Shown here piece by piece: positions 51,437 to 62,050 of a stretch of DNA of 64,000 bases. The notes under the pieces were generated by a model. The model was not told the DNA's origin and ran no database searches. It worked only from the letters and a program-made list of their open reading frames with translations. How positions within the stretch are numbered: position 1 is the stretch's first letter; every line of letters begins with the position of its first letter. The stretch covers positions 9,529,412 to 9,593,411 of the forward strand of contig OZ007513.1 of NCBI GenBank assembly GCA_963931865.1, written 5' to 3'. The position numbers and the translations under genes were made by a program. The stretch is from Axinella damicornis (taxonomy: Eukaryota; Porifera; Demospongiae; Axinellida; Axinellidae).

Positions 51437-51574
51437 TAGTCTAGCTGGCACAGCCATGCAGACCCTCGCATACAGAGGAGGGTCTGGAATCAAGCCTAGA
51501 TTGCAGAACTAGTGATCACTACTGATTCCACACCCTCCTCTGCATGCGAGGGTCTGCATGGCTGTGCCACACTA
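51437..51574. mobile_element. TAGTCT-type hairpin MITE, 138 bp, exact 9-bp target duplication
   Basis: TAGTCTAGCTGGCACAGCC with AGACCCTCGCAT / ATGCGAGGGTCT and GGCTGTGCCACACTA, flanked by exact GTTGCCACA on both sides (51428-51436, 51575-51583). Confidence 0.85.
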
Positions 51575-52152
51575 GTTGCCACATGCACTGCATATTATAA
51601 TCCCAAGAAAGACTCGATTGGATCGATGTGGTCACAGCCCATGCAGAGTAGAACATCATTCTGTTGTCCGGGAACAACACTAGAACATCAATCTGAGGCC
51701 CTACAGTATACTTTACTGCTTTCCCAACAGGAAGTGTCCCACACTAGCTAGCTACAGGACTGGTGTGTGCACATCCTATCATCATGCAATGATATGCCCA
51801 TGAGTGCTATATAATCTATATCCTGGCAGAAAATATATAATTATGTTGCCATGGTGTTACAAAGTACACCACATTCATACTGAATCAGGAACTAAAGATC
51901 TAGGACTGGTGGAACTATAAGAGAACCAGTGAACAAGCAGTGTCATGCATACAGAGCCATGGAAGAGAAATTTTATCCACTTGTAGCCTGTAGCCTGACC
52001 GTTCAAAATACAATTATGTATAATGAAGAAATGTCATTAACAATTTAATTGTTGTTAAAATCAATGTGAGAAGTTCAATTCTTTATAATGGTTCATGTTA
52101 ATTTGCTCTTTGAATTGGAGATCTGCATAGGTAAGATGACATTATTACGTAC

Positions 52153-52209
52153 CTAGCCTCGTTCCCAGGCTCTCATTCTCGAAAGGGAGAGAGCCTGGGA
52201 ACGAGGCTA
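52153..52209. mobile_element. TAGCCTCG-family micro-hairpin, 57 bp
   Basis: TAGCCTCGTTCCCAGGCTCTC / GAGAGCCTGGGAACGAGGCTA. No clear target duplication. Confidence 0.75.
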
Positions 52210-52681
52210 ATAATAATTACCCTAGTCAGTGATTTGCAGAGGACAGCTGCAAGTAAAAGTCAGTACGCTGATTAAATTCATTCTGTTCTTTGGAGGTCAC
52301 TTTAGGAAACATTGCATGCATGCTGCCTTGAGAATGCTGTGGCCTCCAGTCCTCGGACTGACATTGCAGGAAAGGGCTTCTGAGATTATCGAGCACCCCC
52401 ATATATACCCTCTGTCTGACGTCACTGCATGTGACCAACTCTCCCAGCCTTCCCTGCATGCTGAAAGAGTTTAGAGACTGGAGGTACATGGGAATGGCAT
52501 GGGAATGAGGATACCTCGACACTACCAATACACATACATCGTACTGGACTTACTTCAGCAGCAGATAACAGAGGCATTGCATCTCTAACAGCTTGTGTTT
52601 GACTACAATGGAGGGACGGAAGGTAGGGTACAACATTCAAAAGCGTACCATTGACACCAGCACTGCACACTATCAAAAGGA

Positions 52682-52905
52682 AGTCTTCCTGCACTTGGTC
52701 CAAGACTGGTCCCGTGTGTAGAAAGTCTTCCTACACTTGGTCACAGACTAGCCCAGTGTGTGTATAGGAAGTCTTCCTACACTTGGCCCCAGACTGGCCC
52801 GTGTGTAGGAACACACTTGGCCCAAGACTGGCCTCATGTGTAGGAAGTCTTCCTACACTTGGTGCAAGACTGGCCCCGTGTGGTGGAAGTGTTCCTACAT
52901 TCCGT
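52682..52905. repeat. Minisatellite, about 42-bp unit, five copies
   Basis: Units of AGTCTTCCTACACTTGG, then CCAGACTGGCCCGTGTGTAGG, with small indels. A donor-like CTGCTGAA|GTAAGT lies nearby on the minus strand at 52550, with a 17-codon frame SQTQAVRDAMPLLSAAE after an acceptor-like tract; too short to call. Confidence 0.85.
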
Positions 52906-53589
52906 CCCACACTTCTGGTGAATTTACTTAAACATTGCCTTCACTTTGCAACAAATCAACTTTTCTTATTTAATTCGGAGAATGTCCAGAAACTCAGTCA
53001 TTTCCGATCCTAAAGAGTGGAAAAATATGCTTCATATTGCGCTTAATGTGATGGTAGTGGTCTGGAAATTGGCACACTACAGTACCAATGGTACCTACAC
53101 AGATTTGGCAGGAAGTCAGGATGGCACATTCGTCCACAAGTAGTACTGTGTATTGCTCTTCACATTCCCTGCTGTCCTCTCCTGACTACAAAGCCATGCC
53201 TCTGTACTGCTTCCCTTTCTAAAAGCAGAGAACTAGGGACTTAGTTTTTCTCGCTGATGACACTCACCAAAACCCAGACGTCCTCCACAAACGGTGACAG
53301 CTCAATTCTTCACAGTCAAGTAAGACCGTCTTGAATTTCAGACCCCGCACGTTTCTTTTCGTCTGCCTGACTCACCAACTCAGTTCAATGCTGACTCCTA
53401 ACTTCGTTTGTGATTCTGTACTACTAAGAGCACAGTAATACTATGTAGCAAACAGAAACTGCGAAGACCTTAGTGAGCCATAGGTTTGGACACTGCCGCC
53501 ATTTTTTGCTTGAAGGTTCAAAGGTCAGCCTGCGCGCATGCGCAACTGGCTACTTCCGGTTTTGGGGTTGAAATATTGAATTTGTAGCA

Positions 53590-53955
53590 AGTTTTGGCGG
53601 GAAGTTGGGATGGCACACTCGCTAAGCACTTGCTTTGCAGCCTGGGGGTTGAGTGTTCGCCTCCCCAATAACCGAGTACGAGTCTGGGCCACTCCGTACA
53701 CACCGGTTCTCGACTTCCCCGCCTAGCAGCCGTAGTACGCCGGTTCCCATCTGACCACCGAAGCTAAAGGTGTCTGGTGGAAAGCAGGTCGCCCTCCTGT
53801 GATTCCAGACACGCCTATCCAGCGCTCCTGAGGCTTACACTTCGGTGTCTGACCTGTCACGGAGGGATGGGTGTGTTGCTAGGTTGTTATTTTTCTTCCT
53901 TTTTTTTTTTCCTTTGCTTTTGTCATGGTTCTTTTTTTTTTTTAGTTCATGGAAA
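53590..53955 (+). mobile_element. Composite SINE with tRNA-like and 5S rRNA-like segments
   Basis: A tRNA-like head (GATGGCACACTCGCTAAGCAC as box A, TTGAGTGTTCGCCTCC near box B) at 53608-53668. Then CCGTAGTACGCCGG, CCATCTGACCACCGAAGCTAA at 53730-53770, which resembles the 5S rRNA region around TCTGATCTCGGAAGCTAA. It ends in T-rich tracts (53890-53970). The GGCAGGAAGTCAGGATGGCACA at 53107 is a fragment of the same head. Confidence 0.45.
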
Positions 53956-54267
53956 ACTTTTTTTTTTTCGTTCCTCTTTCTAAATTAATTGCACATGGTA
54001 TGATTTTATATGATTATTTATTATTGGCTGGGTCATAAGTGAATAACATCTTATCATGAGTCACATTGTAGGAATAAATAGTGCAACTTGAAAATAGCAG
54101 TGAAAGTGGCTGACACAACTCATACAAAACTGTACTCCAGCCTTGTTCCCATGCCTGGGAACGAGGCTAAATCAAATAGGGAGTTGAAAAAGAGAACAGA
54201 CTCACCGACACGAATGAGTAAACAAACGGTGCAACTTCTTGTTGATTGACACTGATACAGGAAGCAT

Positions 54268-54341
54268 AGCCTCGTTCCCAGGCTCCCCCATGTGTGCACA
54301 GTGAAGAAAAATACGGAGGGGGAGCCTGGGAACGAGGCCAC
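54268..54341. mobile_element. TAGCCTCG-family MITE
   Basis: TAGCCTCGTTCCCAGGCTCCCCC / GGGGGAGCCTGGGAACGAGG, flanked by CAGGAAGCA and CAGGCAGTA (7 of 9). The left 120 bases with flank (from GTTGAAAAAGAGAACAG) recur at 63297-63410, where the element is truncated. Confidence 0.75.
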
Positions 54342-54726
54342 AGGCAGTATACATGCGCACTAAGTGTCAGTACATTCAATGGCTGTCGTAGGAAGGAGTG
54401 CTTGAAGTTCTTGGGCTTGGCTCCAGAAGACCTAGAATGGGGATCACAATCATTTCTGTAGGTGTTCGACCTGGAAGAACAAGGGTGAGGTTTACTGGTG
54501 ACAGGTGGTAGGAGTGTGTTATTCCACTCAGCATGAACAAGGAAGTGACGAAATGGATCGGAGTACTGTGTATTTACCACTTCAGCCTCGAGTGGTACCA
54601 TCATAATCATGCTGACAAAACAGGAACCTGCCAAAGCCATAACTTTCACAAAAGATATCGTGCTATTCGAATACTACTAAACAACAACTCAAGCATCTAT
54701 TTCATTCAGCCTTTCGGGGGGTGCGG

Positions 54727-55765
54727 TAGTCTCGGTCCCAGACCCAAACCCACCCCAGCACGGATCGCATCTAGTATCACGCGCGGGGATGGAGGGTCTG
54801 GTGAACTTGCTACATAATAATTAGTCGTCCGTGGAATTTCAGAGGGCTGAATCTGATTGATTGATTGGCTAGCAATGACGCTTGGAATGTTCACGCCACA
54901 CGTGCCGTACGCTAATTGATGTAGTAAGCTAGCTAGCTGCTCAACAATGTTGTCAGGACCGTGATTACAGCTGTATTTTGCCAACTGGGGTTGACGGTCA
55001 CTAGCTACGGTGAAGTCGGAACAGCTCGAAGTTGCGAGAGAGCTGGTGAAAGGTCAAACTGATGCATGGTGCATGGTTTGAATTTTGTATCGATTCCGAC
55101 GGGCAGGATGGAATGTCGCTCTGCTGGAGTGGATGTCTGCCTCCTGCAGTGTCAGGGAGAGCTGATTGTCGTCGTAATGAACCCTCTGAAGGTGTTCATG
55201 TTACCAGGAGCACCGCTTCACGCCGCTCATGGCCTCCTTATGTAGACCATGGACTCTGTGCTACCTGGAGTTGGCATTTAGTGCCAAAAATCGGGGCGGA
55301 GTCATCGGCAGAAGGGTAGAGAACGGGGGCATTCTTAGCCCGGAGGCAGTAGCAAGTGGAGAGAGAGAGAGATCTCAACACCAGGAATGCCTTGATGCTG
55401 TCTTTGTAGGTGATGCACACTAGAAATGGCGAGTTCTCCACTCTTCTACTTAAGCTTCCGCCCTCAGCTTTGACACTAGCATAGATGGTGTCTTGCTGCA
55501 ACATGGCATAGGCCCTAGCTTAGACATACTCTGGTAAGACAACTAACTGTTCAATACACATAGCTCCACTGTGCACTTTTGAGTATTCTCGCACCTACAT
55601 GTACGTCAGTTGATATCTTGCACCGGCCAATTACTATTCAGAGTGACTGTGGCATGCTACATCCCATAATGTTCTTATGTAGCAAGTTCACCAGACCCTC
55701 CCTCCCCGCGTGTGATACTGGAAGCGATCCACGCTGCGGTTGGTTTGGGTCTGGGGCCGAGACTA
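54727..55765. mobile_element. TAGTCTCG-family element, 1,039 bp, exact 9-bp target duplication, coding-like interior
   Basis: TAGTCTCGGTCCCAGACCC... / ...GGGTCTGGGGCCGAGACTA with about 85-base inverted ends (ACCAGACCCTCC.., AACTTGCTACAT), flanked by exact GGGGTGCGG (54718-54726, 55766-55774). On the minus strand, frames such as LAKYSCNHGPDNIVEQLASL, then LHQLAYGTCGVNIPSVIA (54985-54850) and QDTIYASVKAEGGSLSRR (55495 down, after an acceptor-like TTGCAG) look like gene fragments. Neither was identified. Confidence 0.85.
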
Positions 55766-56120
55766 GGGGTGCGGCTATTATTCAAGGAATCAAGGTCAGC
55801 CACTAAACAAGGGCAGTGTTTGATTGCAGAAATATGGCAATAGGACTTGTCTTGTTGTTTAGCATACTTTGCAAAGGCCTACTACTACAAGCTCACATGA
55901 GCCTCCAGTATGTGTTGTCCGCTGCAGCATTTTGCCAATGCTGCACATGGAGTAGCGATAGGATGCTCCCAACCATTCCTGAGCTACGCACCTCCCACTG
56001 TCCCCTCTTCACACAGACAACACATTTTTACAAACCTACATGTAGTATTGTAAGTGCAGTCACCTCTGGGAAACATTGGCTTCTCACCACCCTGGAAACC
56101 AGGAAACCAACCTGGAACCA

Positions 56121-56143
<23 letters not shown>

Positions 56144-56154
<11 letters not shown>

Positions 56155-56168
56155 GGGGGGGGGGGGGG
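56144..56168. repeat. Poly-G tract, 25 bases, preceded by (AG)n
   Basis: (AG)n from 56121 runs into an uninterrupted G run. The flank AATAGAGTGGAGGGAGGAAGG recurs at 63424 without the G run. Confidence 0.95.
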
Positions 56169-56348
56169 AATAGAGTGGAGGGAGGAAGGAGTAGGGGGTT
56201 GTAGCTGGCCAACCTGGATATAGCTGGCCAACCCGGATGTAGCTGGCCAACCCGGATTACTACCCACAAGCCAATTAGACAGAGATGCATAGTGTGCTAT
56301 TTGCCATAGCTAAGGTATCCACAACATTATTACCTAACCACATTAACT

Positions 56349-56755
56349 ATGAAAACAGAGTGTATAACAGTAACCATTTGGTGGAAGGTTCAACTAGTGC
56401 CAGCTATGGGTATGAACTCCCAAAGGTTGGTTGACCTTTGCTGGCTGGGTCTGGACAAGATACACCACAAAGGACTTTGCGGTATGCACAGTTTCAGCGT
56501 GGGAAGTCCGGCATCAAGATATACTCGGCCAGTATCAGGATATAGTGGAAATACAGGAGATTCTCTTACCTTATTGAGCCAAGCTTACCACAAGGGACCA
56601 GGACAACGATGACTGGCACACTAACTGTGCACGACCACATATCACGATGCCTGGTGGTATCGTGGTTGCCTTCATTCAAACCTCAACGGTCTCTATCGTG
56701 AACCAGGCACCATCTCCAGTAGTGGTGTCAACTGGAACATGAATTAAGGCCCCTT
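56349..56755 (+). pseudogene. Fibrinogen-related domain pseudogene, copy A
   Basis: Fragments CWLGLDKIHHK, SFSVGSPASRYTRPVSGYSG and, in another frame, WWYRGCLHSNLNGLYREPG match the C-terminal fibrinogen domain of the copy at 59840. Frameshifts and a deletion after DKIH destroy it. Closely related to the copy at 62160-62705, with which it shares the same deletion and the following minus-strand WW exon. Confidence 0.7.
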
Positions 56756-56986
56756 AAATGCTGACTTGCATTAATCTTAGTTGTATGCAATTGTAGGATG
56801 GGCATTAGATACATATTTCAGACCATAAGACATGTAGCATCTGCCCACCCATGAAGCCAATTGTAAAATCTGGACAGTGAACAATGCTTACTACCATACC
56901 AACGAGGAGGGAGGGCACTAAACAAGTAGTGGGTGCATGCTTGGTACGTACTCTACTCCACAGCCATCAATTTACACACAAATTAC

Positions 56987-57128
56987 CTGCAACTTTGCGA
57001 GGGAGATGATGTCAGCATCATCGCTGGGTCTGTTCCAGGTGGCCTGTCGCATGTGTGCATTGTAGTTGCAGTTCTTATCTGAGACTGGGTCGTACAGTTC
57101 CCACCACTGGCTCTGGGTCATTGGTTTG
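56987..57128 (-). CDS. WW-domain exon resembling ARHGAP39 (Vilse/CrossGAP)
   Basis: Acceptor CTCTCCACCTGCAG|C and donor TTGCAG|GTAATT. 47 codons: KPMTQSQWWELYDPVSDKN, then CNYNAHMRQATWNRPSDDAD and IISLAKLQ. The WWELxDP...YNA...TWxRP...DIIxLAKLQ pattern is that of the second WW domain of ARHGAP39, a Rho GTPase-activating protein acting with Robo. The MyTH4 and RhoGAP exons were not found, so this may be one exon of a gene with long introns or a relocated fragment. A broken copy lies at 62828-62988. Confidence 0.65.
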
Positions 57129-57454
57129 CTGCAGGTGGAGAGGCGGGGAGGAAGAATCGGTTGGGATGCACTTAGTCTTGCTGCTTTTCAAGCTACTGTT
57201 CCATGGAGTTAGCTCCCAATTAACCTTCTCACGGGTACAGGGACAGATCTGTAATTCCAATCATTCATGCCCCTCCCCCCTCCTACAATATTGCACTTTT
57301 TGACTCTTCAGTTGAGGTGCTAAGGCTTGGCCAGTGCTTCCCAAGGTCATTGCAGGAAGTTACATCAGAAGCTGAAAGTCTCAGGGCACATTAATGCACC
57401 TACGGCCCTTAAACTCTTAATAAATAAAGCTCTCATGCAGATCTAATTTCAGGT

Positions 57455-57490
57455 GGGGGGGGGGGGGGGGGGGAAGGGTGGGGGGGGGGA
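57455..57490. repeat. Poly-G tract with short interruptions
   Basis: 19 Gs, then AA, then further G runs to about 57505. The seventh long G/C homopolymer of the window. Confidence 0.95.
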
Positions 57491-57639
57491 GAGGGGGGAG
57501 GGGGTGAAACCCCCCAGTTTATGAGATTCACCTTATCCAACAATATGCTGTGCAGTGTTATTCTATTTGAGTTGTCCAATACAACAGCTGTTATTGTGTG
57601 ATGCACACAAACTCTGTCTTAGACTACGTACCAAACTTA

Positions 57640-58200
57640 CTACGGTATGTCTAATGGATGGTCACATCTTATGCAGCACTTAACTGGAATTGATACCACT
57701 GAATGCATTAATGACGATTCCAGCAAATTAACTTGGACAAATTGCTGTGTCTTATGCAGCACTTAAGGTCTGGAAAAATTGCAGCCGCACTCCAGCCAGT
57801 TGTAAAGTGTCATACCTAGTATTGCGCACTGGAATTGACACCATTGAATGCATTAATCAGTGACGATTCCAACAAATTAACTTGGACAAAATGTTCTTAC
57901 TATGGCATGTCTAATGGATGGTCACGTCTCAGGCAGCACGGCCTGGATCCGTGGCACAAGTGTCTTACCTAGGATTGCGTACGTACTGGAATCACAATAC
58001 CGCATTAGTAGGTCCACTAGAAATGTCCCATGACAAACGGACTTATATCACAGACAGGGCTATGCTGTTTTCACCCCCTCGCCCACCACCAACTGTCCCA
58101 CACTTCTGCTCACACAGAACCTATTCCAAGGATATTGAATTGCTGCAAGTGACATCGGGGATGCTGTTTTCAAAGGTGTATTAATTTGCTTTGGTAGTTA
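57640..58200 (+). repeat. Duplicated non-coding modules (TATG.ATGTC.AATGGATGGTCACGTCT)
   Basis: The block from ATGTCTAATGGATGGTCACATCT through TTAACTTGGACAAATTG occurs twice here (57650, 57908) and twice more at 61026 and 61217. Adjacent GTCTGCTAGCTGATGTTACC recurs at 61379. It is the intergenic part of the segmental duplication. Confidence 0.7.
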
Positions 58201-58380
58201 TATACCAGTCATGCACATGTCTGCTAGCTGATGTTACCATAGTTACAGGCAATCCATAATTATGCGAGGAGTAAACACCAAGCAGAAGTTTGTTAACATG
58301 GATCAGAGCATACTCAAAAATTGACCTACATTGCTGCTAGGGTCTTATAGTTCCACTTCCAAAATATGTACATACCAGGA

Positions 58381-58610
58381 TGCATACGTGGCTGATTGTT
58401 GCCATAGCTACGGTATCCACAGTAACATTAACCACATGTGATTATGAAAACAGAGTTGGTGCAGTTCAACTGTTGCCCATGGGGTACAAACCCTTAGCCT
58501 ACCCACACATTCACTTGCTTCGGTTGTTCTCTGGAGAGATCATCCACCGCAATAAGCAACAGCACAAGAGTGAGGAATGGTGGAAGAGAGAGACTGATCG
58601 ACGAGGATAG
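58381..58610 (+). pseudogene. Fragment of a duplicated leader segment
   Basis: MHTWLIVAIATVSTVTLTTC, then DYENRVGAVQLLPMGYKPL. The same DNA (GCCATAGCTA.GGTATCCACA..AACATTA) occurs at 56300 and 62130 ahead of the fibrinogen copies. The hydrophobic start could pass for a signal peptide, but the other copies are broken there; probably duplicated flank. Confidence 0.3.
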
Positions 58611-58945
58611 ACTGAGTTGACATGTGACAGGAGACTGCATATGCCAGAGTCTCAGGCTAGCACGTACTGGTTGCATACAAATATACGATGCAACATGTTT
58701 AGTAGCCTCACTTCTCACTCGGCAACCAGTTGCCACAGTATTTCTTCATAACACTCCAGTCAATTAAACTTCCAGAGTAAATTCCATTGTAAATGTGACA
58801 CAAAACAGTTCACAAATTTCACCCTGTGTGTCATTACGCAATATAGCTAAAATTGGCCTAAGGGATGCAAACTGTTGGGAGGGTACAAAACAGCAGGATC
58901 TAAGTAGCAAACTAATTGAAGTCACTTGAAGATAGTCAGAGTAAC

Positions 58946-59156
58946 ATGGCTTCTCACAGTCTGCTGGTTCTTGTGTTTGCTGTGAGCTGTTACACTCTCT
59001 CCTCCTGCAATCATGGTGATACAGACAGTGTGCCTGTCACCTACTGGGTGAGAGTTCTGTACACCACTCAGGCGGAATGCCCTTCCGATGACCAGCGGGA
59101 GACTGTCAGGGCGGAGGTGGGGCAAGACCTTCGCAGCATTCTGCAGAGCTATTTAG
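58946..59156 (+). CDS. Secreted fibrinogen-related protein, exon 1 (signal peptide)
   Basis: The ATG at 58946 opens MASHSLLVLVFAVSCYTLSS, a clear signal peptide, then PVTYWVRVLYTTQAECPSDD and an acidic helical stretch ending SILQSYL. Donor TATTTAG|GTAACA, phase 1. An in-frame stretch extends upstream but the hydrophobic core begins here. Continues with the sushi exon at 59234. Confidence 0.65.
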
Positions 59157-59233
59157 GTAACACAGGTGTTGTACACATGGCTCACCAGCTGTTACTATAG
59201 AAGTTTACTCTGCTTATGTAATTACCCCTCCAG

Positions 59234-59422
59234 GAATTGTCTGTCCAAACCTCACCAACCCTGAGAATGGGCAAGTAGTTCAGGCACTTCTTGATGGCAA
59301 TGTTCCTGGCGCGGTGGCAAACTACTCCTGCAATGCTGGCTACGTACTATTCGGGAACGCGAGCAGGGAGTGTGTCAGCACGGGTCAGGAGGTGGTGTGG
59401 ACTGGGGAGGCCCCCACTTGTC
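59234..59422 (+). CDS. Secreted fibrinogen-related protein, exon 2 (sushi/CCP domain)
   Basis: Acceptor CCCCTCCAG|GA and donor ACTTGTC|GTAAGT. Reads GIVCPNLTNPENGQVV, then NYSCNAGYVLFGNASREC and VWTGEAPTC: four cysteines, the conserved G-Y and the W before the last Cys make one complete complement-control (sushi) module. Phase 1 in and 1 out, as usual for extracellular modules. Confidence 0.8.
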
Positions 59423-59839
59423 GTAAGTCAATGCAGATCGTGGTCTGCATACATACATAACAAAGAGCTATAGCCATGGCAACAAACTGCATGATTTGTT
59501 GTGAAAGTACCTTTCACTTGGTATGCACCGTCTACACGTCATGCCAGCATCTCTTACTGCACTGGTTCGTGAATTGGGACTGCATGTTTAGCTACCACAT
59601 GCCATGCAGCGCTAAATAGGTAGTAGCTAGCCATGTAATTATATAGTTTGAGCATCGAGTGCTTGTATATATCTCTACTGTCAGTGTACATAAATTATTA
59701 GCTATGTCTCCTGCCATACCTTTGAAAACAAAACAAAAAAATGTTGTGCAGCTTCTATAACACAACAGTTATTCCATAACTGACATGAGCTTAATTAGTA
59801 ACCCTCTTGAGAACATACAGTGTATTGTTCATCACACAG

Positions 59840-60503
59840 GAGAATACACCGATCACTCAGGAGTATACTCTGACTGCAAGGACGCGTTGACCCAAGGACA
59901 CACTACCAGCGGTGTCTACACCATCAAACAAGACCACCTGCCCGAATTCCAAGCATATTGCAACATGGACACAGGTGGTGGGGGCTGGACAGTGTTCCAG
60001 CGCAGAGAAGATGGATCAGTTGACTTTTATCGCTACTGAACTGATTATCAGCAAGGGTTTGGAAACCTTCATGGAGAGTTCTGGCTGGGTCTGGGCAAGA
60101 TACACCGTCTATCACCTATTGCTACTCAGCTACGAATTGATATGCAGGACTTCCGAGGATACTCAGCATATGCGCAATACTCAAGTTTTAGTGTGGGAGA
60201 TTCAGTATCCAAATATATACTCTGTCAGTATCTGGATACAGTGGAACTGCAGGAGATGATCTTAGTTACCACAGTGGATCTAAGTTCAGCACAAGGGACC
60301 AGGACAATGATGCTCATTCTGCTGCCGGCTGTGCACAGACTCATAAAGGTGCCTGGTGGTATAATGATTGCCACCAATCAAACCTCAACGGTCTCTACCA
60401 CGATGGACCACACACATCCTATGCTGATGGTGTGAACTGGAGAATATGGAGGGGATACCACTACTCCCTTAAATTCACTGAGATGAAACTGAGGGAGAAC
60501 TGA
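59840..60503 (+). pseudogene. Fibrinogen C-terminal domain exon, near complete but interrupted
   Basis: Acceptor ATCACACAG|GA. Reads [20 protein letters not shown], later [20 protein letters not shown], then a TGA at 60037-60039 where the family has Trp, then TDYQQGFGNLHGEFWLG. Around 60213-60220 two extra bases (TATATA for TATA) shift the frame; in the shifted frame it continues [31 protein letters not shown] and ends [14 protein letters not shown]. With exons 1-2 this is signal peptide-sushi-fibrinogen, a lectin-like or immune-type secreted design. Either a young pseudogene or assembly error. Confidence 0.75.
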
Positions 60504-60834
60504 ACATGTTTTCTGGCGTGTACAATATTCTCAGCTAGTTCCATGCAGTCGTAGCTATAGCTGGTTGTGTATTCTTAGTTGTAGGCAGTTACTTAGTTCT
60601 TGAATGTAATTTTAGTTTCATTATAGAGGAGGATGTAGGGCATGTACACTGCTTGATGCTGTTTACATTGTTAGCCTCTAGTTATAGCTGATAGCACCTT
60701 TAGTAGGCATTCAGTTTTCTTTGCAGAGGTGTTTGAAGATTTCACATGGATTTCATTGAGTAAAACATCTTGTCTCCAAGGTCATCCATTCTTGATATAC
60801 ACACTTCTGGAATGTACCACTTGTAAGGCTTACC

Positions 60835-60885
60835 CCATTCACAATGTGTCACAATGTGTCACACTGTGTCACAATGTGTGGTTTG
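60835..60885. repeat. Short tandem repeat (CACAATGTGT)n
   Basis: Four copies of CACAATGTGT/CACACTGTGT downstream of the fibrinogen exon. Confidence 0.85.
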
Positions 60886-61019
60886 CTGAGAGAATAAAGT
60901 AAGTTGACAGGTTGTGGCTGGAAGCTTACTCATCAGTTCAAGATAGGAGTGGGTTTTAATCGCCACAGTTAAGTTACCATTGCATAATGACCTTTGAATA
61001 CACACACTGAGAATCAACC

Positions 61020-61460
61020 TTATCGTGGTATGTCTGACGTATGCATGGTCACGTCCAGGCAGCTAAGCTCCTTCATATATTAGGCAGTGCACTTAAGGCC
61101 TGGACAAATTGCTACAGCAATCCAGTGTTAAAGTGTCATACCTAGGATTGCGTACTGGAATCAATACCACTCAACGCACTTATTAGTAACGATTCTAACA
61201 AGATTGTTCTTACTATGGTATGTCCAACGGACGGTCACGTCTTATGCAGCACTGAAGGTCTGGTGGCAACACTCCAGTTGTAAAGTCTCGTACCTAGGAC
61301 TGTGCACTAATCAATTGAATGCACTTCCTAGTAATGCAAATCGGGCAGATTGTTCTTACTCCGGTACCAATTCTGCATCTGTCTGCTAGCTGACGATACC
61401 CTTATTACAGGCAATCCAGGATTAAAGCAGTACTTGCCAAACAGGAGTTTGTCAGCATGG
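61020..61460 (+). repeat. Second set of duplicated non-coding modules
   Basis: Corresponds to 57640-58290 (GGTATGTC.GACGTATGCATGGTCACGTC, GTGTCATACCTAGGATTGCG, CTGTCTGCTAGCTGA..ATACC). Lies between the fibrinogen gene and its decayed copy C. Confidence 0.7.
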
Positions 61461-61529
61461 GTCAGAGCATACTCTACATTGCTGCCAGGGTCTTAGTTCC
61501 CCTTCCAAAATAAGATACATACCAGCACG

Positions 61530-62050
61530 GGGCCACCGTTCACTTTTTTGCCGACGCAATCCCCCTTTTTGCCTTGACCTGTGAACCAACAACCAACCAT
61601 GATGTCATAATGACGGTATACGATCCACGAAATATGATATACGGAGGTGCACGAATAATGGACACGAGCAATGAAGGTTGACGAGCGCGTTGACTATCCG
61701 AGGCCGTGGAAGAAGCGCGTCCTCCTACTCTGCAGTCGTGGGGCAGATCTCTCATCACTGAGCGTATATCACGTCAGAAAACACTTGGCTGGGTCGAATC
61801 ACTTAAAGGTACAGGCAGCGAGTGGGCTGCGGGTGCCCACATTCACCAAGAAGACGCCTGTGGTGCAGCACCCGTGCACAGAGCTGAAATTGAGGTAGCG
61901 AGAGGGCCTAGGGGGGGATATGGAGGCGGTTTTGACGGCATAAAAGGCTAGAATCCCTGCAAGTACCAAATTGCCACTCTGAGCACTTTTTTGCCTGAGG
62001 GGAGAAACAACCAACCAACTAAAGTGGCATTGCGTCTGGCAATTTTGTAA
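61530..62050. other. CpG-rich insert between duplicated modules, nature unclear
   Basis: Not present in the other duplicate unit. Has GC- and CpG-rich sequence at 61670-61930. CTTTTTTGCC occurs near both edges in the same orientation (61545, 61986), and CAACCAACCA also at both (61588, 62009). Possibly a mobile element; no convincing coding frame. Confidence 0.3.

Noticed and set aside
52226..52528. Minus-strand frame ending SSANH-stop
   Set aside because: No recognisable domain and no phased partner exon; the acceptor-like tract alone is weak evidence.
54380..54500. Minus-strand frame SNTYRNDCDPHSRSSGAK after a strong acceptor-like tract, possibly part of the ARHGAP39-like gene
   Set aside because: The donor is poor and its phase does not follow the WW exon; too little to assign.
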